NCBI GenBank assembly: GCA_030765065.1
Contig: CM060990.1
Span: 457,706,321 to 457,770,320, forward strand
Reading direction: 5' to 3'
Source of the DNA: Deroplatys truncata
Lineage: Eukaryota > Arthropoda > Insecta > Mantodea > Mantidae
DNA length: 64,000 bases
Shown one piece after another: positions 56,420 to 64,000 of the stretch. The notes below the pieces were generated by a model. It was not told the DNA's origin, ran no database searches, and saw only the letters and a program-made list of their open reading frames with translations. Positions within the stretch are counted from its first letter, which is position 1; each line of letters starts with the position of its first letter. The translations under genes were made by a program, and so were the position numbers.

Positions 56420-59400
56420 CAGTGGTGAACACAGCCACTTTCCTTCTGGGGGGGATGTTATAGGCTTCAAATTTTAGTGATACCGTATTTAAAAACTAAT
56501 AACGCTTCTAATATTTCAACATTTATTTTAATCCCTGATATTTAATTAAGTTATGTGTAAGTACTAAGTATAGCCTAAATTAATTAATTATCTTAATGAC
56601 TAAAATTATGAGAATCGTTAAAATAATATTTTTGCATACAATAACTTACATTTACAGCAAACTAATGCGTCGGGACGTTTTTACAGCATATCTGTTGATG
56701 ACATCAACGAAAGATTCTGTAGGTTCATCGTCCCCTCCTGTTGACACCTTCAAACAAGCTTGAAACGTATCCTGACCGATCCATTTCTTAATTTTGTCAT
56801 TATCCAATTCATTGTGCTGAATCACCTTTCTACGCTGGCAGTTGAAACGGGAATGCAGAGTACACATTTAGCGAGTGCCCTTAGTGCTTCATAGCCGATG
56901 CCAGCCCTTAAGATAAACAAGATGCAACACCAGAAGAGAATTTTCTGATTTATTACGAGCAACATACTTAAAAGAGCGCAAGCGTGCAATAACAGCGTCA
57001 ACATTTTTAAGTGCTAACATCAAGCACAGTTCTTTACGATCATTATCACTAAATTCTTGAAATGTTTTAAAACTTTCAAAATATGCACTTAATTCTATCA
57101 CTTTCACTGATTTGTCATTGAACCTTTGCTCAATGTCATTAATCATACGTTTAGCATGTTTCTTGTCTTCCGTGAACAGCACACTTTTAACTTCTGTTGC
57201 GTCTACTTGTGGTTTTTTATTTTATTTAGTGTTTCATTTTCAGCGCTATGGTCATCGCAATCGCAGAGGCGGTCGGTGTGTCTTAAATTTTCAGAGTTCC
57301 TGGAACAAGTACAGGGAGTTGCGAAATTTTGAGCGATCGCTTTTGCAAAACTGTACTTAAGTTTGAGACGGCATTTAATGTACCCTCCAAAAACAATAAA
57401 CCTACAACGAAATTGTAACTCATCATTTCTAACAAGATTCTCCTGCCAAACTTGCTAAATCCGCACCGAGCTTGTGTATTTGTTTACATTCCATCACATT
57501 GGACTTGTAGTATTGGAATATAGCACGAACTGTGCGATAGGTACTCAACCAGTGGATGTCAACTGTTGACAGTCAACAGCTTCGGGTATTTTTAAACAGG
57601 TTGTTCTAAAGCGCATTGAATTTCATGCGATACATTTTCTCGTTTAGGAGAAGCATAAAAAAGTTTATAAATGTCCTAAAAATGTGTTGTTATGTAATGT
57701 TCCTTTTATTATAGTGTTGGTGGCAGCAATCGACAAAGCATATGCCCTGCAGTGAATGTATGGCAACTCGTGCCCCCTTTTCTCTGACAACCGAGCGCGG
57801 ACCCTGTGACACAACCAGTAAAATTAGCAGCACCATCGAAAGAACATGTTACTAATTTGTCGTAAGAAAGTTTTCAAGTATTTAGTTCACTATCAATTAC
57901 TGTAAATATAGATTCAGCTGCAGAACTCTTCAATTCAACCGGACATAAGAAGCTTTCCTTCATTTCAAAAGGCGGAGACGGCGCAACATAACGAACTATC
58001 AAAGACAGTTCACTTTGTTTACAAACATTTTTAGATTCGTCTGCCATTAAGGAAAAGTATTCATCATGGAGAATTGTTTCATCTTGATTTTCCAGAACCC
58101 AACCAATGCAATTTAATAATTCTGAAGCAGTATATTTGCTATCATATGTGAACCTTTCACTCTGAAGTTTAACCCACTTTTCAAGATTAACGTCGCTTTT
58201 TAGTGCTATCTTACGAATTAGAGGTTCATATTTTGCTGTGTGGGGGATTTCTCCCTTACTACGGAAATACACACTTCGAATTAAAGAAGGCACTCTTTTG
58301 CGATTTAACGCATTTTCAGTTTCATTTTAAGTATCTGCGCATGAACAGGGGCCTTTAATCCCTGTAATTTACAATTTTCAAGTGTAAAGGCTTTTGCATA
58401 TTCATCTGACTTGGCGTGCTTTTCTAGTTTTCCCGTGCTTCCAGTAGCTTTTCTAAATTTAGTGAAAGGTACAGAAATGAATGAGCAGTCCCCCTGTTTT
58501 TTGTAGAGCTTCATTATCATTTTAAATGCATGTCACATAATTTGCAAAAAGTCGCATCCCGATCGCGGTCAAAGTGCAACCAATTGCACCTACACTCCCA
58601 TATTGCTGGTACTTAATCTCGCATTCATCACTTTGTTTAGGATGACTTAAGAATGGGCCAGAAATGGTACACTTTTCTTTCGAAGACTGAGGAAGACTAA
58701 CGGAAGGTTCAGTAAGTAATTCACCATCAGATTCACTAGAATTTCTTTCAATAGAGTCACACTCAGCCATGTCTTCTGCAATACGCTGTCTTTTTATTAG
58801 AAAGGAAAGCAAATAAAGTTGTTTTGACAGCGTATTTCGGTTCTAACACTTTTTATAAGATGAATTGACGAAGACTGCACATTGCATAAACACATTACCC
58901 TTCCATAGTAAGTTGTTGAGTGACTATCCGTTAAAATAGCTGCAGCGGCACTCATTGTTGCTTTCGAAAGAGGTATGATCCGATAGGAAGCCAAGTAAAC
59001 ACGAACCATAATTAAAACCCTTATCTACTGTTACCTCTTTTTACGGCTACACTCACTGTTGTTTTAATAATAGAGGAACAAATAATATCCAAAAAGGTAA
59101 CAAAAGGCATTTATTTCGGCAATTAGGCATATATATATATACATAAAAAGGCGAAAAAGGCAACATAAAACTCTGGCGTTTCAATCGCAAAGATATGAAT
59201 CGTACAGATTCACTTTCAAATTGAAGACAGATTTAACGCATTTTAAAAGGCTTGCCAAAGTTCCGGTCTCTGCTTATTGCCTTACAGCAGCCCAGACGAT
59301 AATTTAAATGCATACATTATTTTGACTTTCAATGTTATATACATTTACAAATAGATATGAATTTCTCGTGGGAAATGTTTAATTTCCGAGGGGATTCCCT

Positions 59401-59429
59401 TCCCCAGGCCACCCCTGAATTCATCATTG
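56420..59429 (-). mobile_element. hAT element 2 (inner), antiparallel
   Basis: The left end CAGTGGTGAACACAGCCAC matches the right end read backwards (CAATGATGAATTCAGGGGTG). The flanking 8 bp are TTGTCTGT (56412-56419) and ACGTCTGC (59430-59437), identical at five of eight positions, consistent with an aged hAT target duplication. The length is 3010 bp. It carries a minus-strand transposase with a TTF-type zinc finger and a DUF4371-type core. Confidence 0.85.
56652..58812 (-). pseudogene. hAT transposase with TTF-type finger and DUF4371-like core (broken)
   Basis: The N-terminal segment (58812-58522) is acidic and Ser-rich. A TTF-like zinc-finger region follows (58520-58305: FTKFRKATGSTGKLEKHAKS). 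The core is at 58293-57874: LLNCIGWVLENQDETILHDE, then YFSLMADESKNVCKQSELSL with the first catalytic D, and RYVAPSPPFEMKESFL. Beyond a stop, CSFDGAANFTG (about 57840-57805) holds the second catalytic D. A foreign or decayed stretch follows, then VQCDGM at about 57500. The C-terminus has KKHAKRMINDIEQRF (57182-56889) and the hATC dimerisation motif CVLCIPVSTASVER (about 56864-56822). Several stops and frame changes are present. The family resembles ZMYM/TTF-type hAT proteins. Confidence 0.85.
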
Positions 59430-59437
59430 ACGTCTGC

Positions 59438-61147
59438 TCCAAGAAAAGTAATGTACAACGTCGTTTTTCGACAAATCACACAAACTTTAGTAGTGAATTT
59501 CCGGTTAATTATGGATTACGAAAGCACAAGGTTAAAAACTAAAATCTAAATTAACACTACAGCATAGTGTGTTTACAAAGCCAATTCAGCAAAATAGTAA
59601 CGTGGCAGTGGCCTTCTACAAAGTCTGTTATGTTTTAGCGAAAAGGAAGAAACCTTTCAGCGACTGGAAAGTAATTAAATAAGCAATTATCAGTGACATG
59701 TAATCTCTGTTCGATGGTCACAAAGATAAATATGCTCTAATGTCTTCTATAAAAGGACTTCAACTGTCTCACCAAACTGTTGCTAGACGCGTTGAATAGA
59801 TTTCTAAGAATTTAGAATCTCAATTATATCAGGACCTGCAATAATGCGAATATTTTCCGTTCATTTTTATGAAAGCACTCATATTTCCGATACTGGACAC
59901 TTGTCTTTATATATAAGAATGGTCTTTCATGATTTTTATGTTAAGGAGGAGTTTGTAAAATGCTGCCACTTCATGAAAGTACCAGGGGAGAAGACATATT
60001 TAATGCATCCTGAAATTTGCGAAATGTAGAAACAGTCCACTCTCTAAACAAGTTTCTATAACAACAAATGGAGCGCCTTCAATAACTGGAAAGAATAATA
60101 GGTTTCCTTCTCTTTGTGCTAAAGGTGATTCATTTCCAAAAATTCTTTGTAATCACTGTATTATCCACCAGGAAACTTTATGCGCAAAGATTTTGAAGTT
60201 CGACCAGTCATGAAAGTTGTAGCTCGTGTAGTAAATTACATCAGATCATCTTCTACACCTCAACGATTGTTCAGAAATCCTTTAAATATATCAAATTCTG
60301 CTGCATGGTGACATAATTCTTCATGCAGACGTAAGGTGGCTTAGTAGGGGGAAATTTCTGAAAAGATTCTGCAGTCTTCTGGATGATATAAGAAATTTTC
60401 TGAAAACATCGCCCGGGCAACACATTCAAGAACTTGATGGGATGCAGTGGCTCCTAGATTTAGGTTTCTTAGCTTATATCACCTCAAAATTAAATGAGCT
60501 AAACCTGAAATTACAAGGGAAAAATCGCAACCTTTCAGCCATGATAGGAACCATGATAAGTACTGTAAATGCTTTTCAAAGGAAGCTAAAGTTATGGATT
60601 GCATATTTAAAAAGAAATCCCCCAACACACATTCCAGCTTTGAAATCGATTATGGAAACCGAAAATGTCGGCGAATGTGATATCATATTTTTTGCTCAGC
60701 ATCTTGAAATCCTACTCACAGAATTTAGTAACAGGTTCAGCCAGTTTTCAACACTTGAACCAGTGATTATGTTTATGAGTAATCCATTCGCTTCAGTTGA
60801 CATTACTGAACTTAGAGGTAGGAAATTGCAATCTTGAAAAATTAGAAATGGAAATTTTATCTTTTAAACCATGTTTAGCAACTTCAAGCAATTTCTGGAC
60901 TCTCTTGGACAGGAATAAATTTCCCTTGATCGGTAGTGTTGCTTTGAAAACGTATTCTTGTTTTGGCTCGACATATCTTTGCGAGGTCACATTTTCATCT
61001 ATGAGCACCATCAAGAATAAATGCAGACTGGCAGACACACATCTAGATGACGCATTAAGAAAAGCTGGTTCCAGAAACACACCAAATTTTTCTGAACTTA
61101 CAACAAAGATGCAGTGCCAAGCTTCGCATAAATTATGTAAGTTGTAA
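59438..61147 (+). pseudogene. hAT element 1: remainder of the transposase (broken)
   Basis: After the inner element the outer transposase resumes with SKKSNVQRRFSTNHTNF and NYGLRKHKVKN. At 59844-60029 the frame reads FSVHFYESTHISDTGHLSLY, where relatives have DESTD; both acidic residues, including the first catalytic D, are lost (to Y and H). A 131-codon frame (60442-60837) holds LNELNLKLQGKNRNLS and MISTVNAFQRKLKLWIAYLK. The final frame (to 61147) ends with YSCFGSTYLCEVTFSSMSTI followed by KNKCRLADTHLDDALRKA, the hATC region. Relatives include the transposase part of GTF2IRD2, EPM2AIP1-like and SCAND3/ZBED-type proteins. It has multiple frameshifts and stops. Confidence 0.87.
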
Positions 61148-61204
61148 ATGTGAGAAATTTTAATTATAGTGTTTTGAAATACTTTTACAGCATTATATGT
61201 TTGT

Positions 61205-61255
61205 AACGACTACTACTACTACCACTACTACTACTATTACTACTACCACTACTGC

Positions 61256-61288
<33 letters not shown>
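61205..61288 (+). repeat. (CTA)n/(TAA)n microsatellite
   Basis: ACTACTACTACC-type triplets pass into a TAA run of about 27 bp. It lies inside the 3' part of hAT element 1. Confidence 0.95.
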
Positions 61289-61290
<2 letters not shown>

Positions 61291-61383
61291 TGGTGGTTGT
61301 GATGGCGACGGCACGCGCAACTTCTTAGGCATGAGTTAAATGTGCCCGAGCACATAAGAAAGCTGTACAGCACTGATCTAGAT

Positions 61384-63317
61384 GCACGAGAGTTTGCTAA
61401 TCAAGTTAACATAATATGAAGTATGTGCTTGCCACAGTACACATTTTCAGTTGTGAAAATGCTACCTTAGCGTCAGCTGTGTATTACAAATGCATTAAAA
61501 GCGATACTATATCTGCCATATTAGTCATCTCGCTAAGTGTAAAACCAAAGATATCCATGTTACAGAATTTCCTTATATACCATGGGGTCCGATGTATTCA
61601 TGTTAGAGTATAAATTGAAGATTCGCAAAACTGGATAGGTAGGGGCGGCTGACTCATCTGTTATAATATAGCTTAAATCCCACTAAAGCTAATGTGGTAC
61701 TTAATTACTTTACTCAAAGAGGGCAAAATAATAGTGGAAACTTCTTGTTTATTGTTAAGCTGTTTTTAGAGTTCTACATAATAAACAGTTATTAGCATAA
61801 TATTTCTAAAGAGTTTTATGTTTAAATTGCTTCAGTAGGATAAATGTTTAAGAAGTGTAACAAATTTTCGTTACTATTTTCATCTCCGTAAACCGATTAG
61901 CACGAGAAACAGCATAGCTCTAGTCAAATTGCAAGCACAAAGAAGAGACACAAGCTTCTGTATTGTTGAACCTTCTACTTATGCTTAAACGTTTATTAAT
62001 ACCCCAGAAAAAGCACCATTATTTCCGGTTTTCAAAACATCACATATCATTTAAGTTTTCCAGAAAGGAATGAGGGGGATAGGAGAGAGTGCAAGGGGAG
62101 AGAGAGAGACGTATATATAGGGCGATTGAGACAGAAAGGGGAGAGTGAGAGAAACATTGAGAAAGCAGGACAGACAGAGAAGCATATCTGCATTTAACAC
62201 AATAACTTGTGCAGAGCTGCAGGTTCTGTCAATACATCATATAAAACTGTGTTACATGTTCTTATCGTTGCCACGAACTGGAGTATAGATGTAACAATTT
62301 TTTGGGGAGGAGAAGCAAAGAATACGAAATTAGATATTATTGTTTTGTTGCGGCTCTTTAAACACATTTCAAAGCACACTTTCAGATTTCCCACGGTTCG
62401 TCACCGTCATTGGGGAAGGCAGTAAACTCCAAGAGGCTCACTAGATCACTAGATTCAGATCACTAGAACTGGGGAATTCAGCAATACCTTCCCTTTCCAG
62501 TTTATTTATTTACATTGTGGAAAATTAAGAAGTAGATGCAACGACTTTTAAGTATACGCATTAGTTTTAGTGAGGACCTCATCATCGTGAGAAAACAAGG
62601 ATAATAGCTTTGACTATCAATCATCTCTCCTTTCAGACTACAGAATGCTCTGCAACTCTTTGAACTACATAATATTCAAACAATTTGTTAATTTGTGTGT
62701 AGGTATATAATTGAAATATACACAGAGGCTCTCAGAGTTACTCCTATATTGCTGCAGCCTCGCATTGCAGGTTGGATGTATCTTCAAAGGGTTTCTCGAG
62801 CGTTTCTGTATCAGATAACCGTATAATTTATTCAAAATTCTGGTTCTCTGGTGTCAAGGTTTTGAACAGCAGCTTTATGGAGTTTAAGTTCAAGAAACTA
62901 AAAGCAACACTCATTTGATTATTTCATTATAATTATCTGATAGAGAAATTAGGAAAGCTATACTCCTACCATTAAGAGAGACGAAGCAAGTTCTGGCGAC
63001 ACTTTCCAATCGTTGTTTGGCCAAAAAGCAAAGAGAAATCAAAGAGAGAGGTCTAAGATGTTTTATACCCGAAAACGTAACTGCCGAAGTTATCTAATTA
63101 GTCCATGCTCTCTTGGTTAGTGTGAAGTTATGGCATAGCAGTGAACTAAAGGTCGAAAATATCAATGGCTAGTAAACATCTCTCTCTCTTTCTCTCACGC
63201 TGTATCTCTCCGTCTCTCATTCTCTCCCTCTCTATCTCTGACTCTCTAGCACGCATCTAAGTAGAAACTAGAAATAACGCAACAATTTTCTACGTATTTG
63301 TCCTTTATCTGTCTATG
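61384..63317. other. Span without a recognisable gene
   Basis: It holds a purine-rich GA tract at about 62067-62175 and a CT-rich tract at 63178-63250. Otherwise it is AT-rich, with no conserved frame or terminal repeat. Confidence 0.5.
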
Positions 63318-63500
63318 GTAGGTAGAGGAAGTATTGTAATCCACCCAAACACATGTGATAGCGAGGTTTCACCAGAAATACACGTTTTGAGGTCCATTCA
63401 CCAGACAAAAGAATATTAGAAAAAGTTTCGCGCGCGCCTGTCTTGTATTTATAAATGGAGAACTAAAAAACGAATATTCGGATGGATATCAAAATCTATA
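63318..63500 (+). repeat. R1 noncoding repeat, short copy
   Basis: GGTAGAGGAAGTATTGTAAT, TTTCACCAGAAATACACGTT and TTGAGGTCC, then a CG-rich alternating tract and AACTAAAAAACGAATATTCG, in the family order. Confidence 0.7.
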
Positions 63501-63529
63501 TTAATATTACAAGAAGAAAAAGTATGAGA

Positions 63530-63870
63530 GCGTGTGTGTAGGATAATCACAAAACTACTCAATCGATTATTATAATTGTTTCAGCATTGAGAACCATATC
63601 CTTTCTGGAGGACATGGGCTATAAAACACCTAATATCAATTCACAAATTATTGAAAGACCAAAAATAATTTAGAAACCCTTATTTAAGAATGCCATGGAA
63701 TAGAAAATAGTTGCTGTACTCCGCAGAGAATGTCTGTAGAAACAAAAGTTGGTCTGAACTGCGTAGAGAATGCGCAGTAAAAACAAAAGCCGATTAGATT
63801 TTTTTCCATGATGGCCATGATGTAACGCAACAGAAGACAGTGCTTAAAAAGCGACATTCCATCTTGTTTA
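63530..63870 (+). repeat. R2 repeat, plus orientation
   Basis: It contains ACTACTCAATCGATTATTAT and two tandem units with GCAGAGAATGTCTGTAGAAA / GTAGAGAATGCGCAGTAAAA, then ATGGCCATGATGTAACGCAA and AAAAAGCGACATTCCATC. It is the inverse of 36700-36905. The left boundary is uncertain. Confidence 0.6.
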
Positions 63871-64000
63871 TAACGGTAGGAATCATGTCATATTGCCTTC
63901 TATGACGCTTTTGGATTAGAAATAGAGGGTGATATAGAGGGAGTGCTAATATTTATACAACCGAATGGAGGCAGTGTCATTGACTATATGTTAGCTAGTC

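Larger units (their letters stand above)
55899..61375 (+). mobile_element. hAT element 1 (outer), split by hAT element 2
   Basis: The left end CAGCCCTGTCCAACCCGGCG is related to the right end read backwards (CAGTGCTGTACAGCTTTC). Both ends are flanked by the same 8 bp ATCTAGAT (55891-55898 and 61376-61383). An 8 bp duplication and CAG-type ends are hallmarks of hAT transposons. Without the inner element the length would be about 2.46 kb, typical for the superfamily. A triplet microsatellite (about 61205-61288) has expanded near the right end. Confidence 0.9.

Noticed and set aside
63178-63250. CT-rich tract as a promoter initiator or pyrimidine-rich regulatory site
   Set aside because: No gene lies downstream, and it looks like ordinary low-complexity sequence.

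Overview
This is repeat-rich, AT-rich eukaryotic DNA, almost certainly from an insect. It holds many decayed Tc1/mariner copies, two hAT elements, two P-superfamily (THAP) elements, tRNA-derived SINEs, a gag-type LINE and many long microsatellites. Two short retroposons (1385-1545 and 53495-53599) resemble repeats I remember from orthopteran genomes, so a polyneopteran insect is my best guess; that rests on memory and was not checked. I found no convincing host gene, rRNA or true tRNA gene, CRISPR array or prokaryotic feature. Almost every protein-like reading frame belongs to a broken transposon.

Layout. 1-12 kb: a SINE, a mariner-superfamily element with about 275 bp terminal inverted repeats (2353-4230), an inverted SINE pair, a pogo-like MITE (6455-6658), a second mariner-superfamily element with exact ends (6932-8317) and two more SINEs. 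12-19 kb: mostly featureless AT-rich DNA with microsatellites, SINE-B and SINE-C copies and members of a noncoding repeat family, R1. 19.8-21.2 kb: a LINE made of ORF1 and 3' UTR but no reverse transcriptase, inserted into an R1 copy with a visible target duplication; a second copy lies at about 47 kb. 27.9-28.6 kb: an internally deleted mariner. 29.5-35.3 kb: a large inverted repeat with arms of about 1.36 kb; the left arm is split by a full-length mariner and the spacer holds a Tc1 remnant.

37.5-46.3 kb: two different P-superfamily transposase genes in tandem, each with a THAP zinc finger and a probable noncoding first exon. The second is split by a 1.23 kb Tc1-like element. 50.2-51.5 kb: another mariner. 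52.8-54.0 kb: a foldback palindrome split by a short retroposon. 54.4-55.4 kb: a third relative of the 2353 element. 55.9-61.4 kb: a hAT element with an exact 8 bp target duplication, itself split by a second, antiparallel hAT element of 3.0 kb. 61.4-64 kb: featureless DNA and R1/R2 repeats.

The most informative content is the insertion order recorded by the nesting: hAT in hAT, Tc1 in P, mariner in inverted repeat, LINE in R1, retroposon in palindrome. The candidates for something less well described are the RT-less gag LINE family, the tRNA-like element with inverted ends (SINE-B), and the two large inverted repeats.
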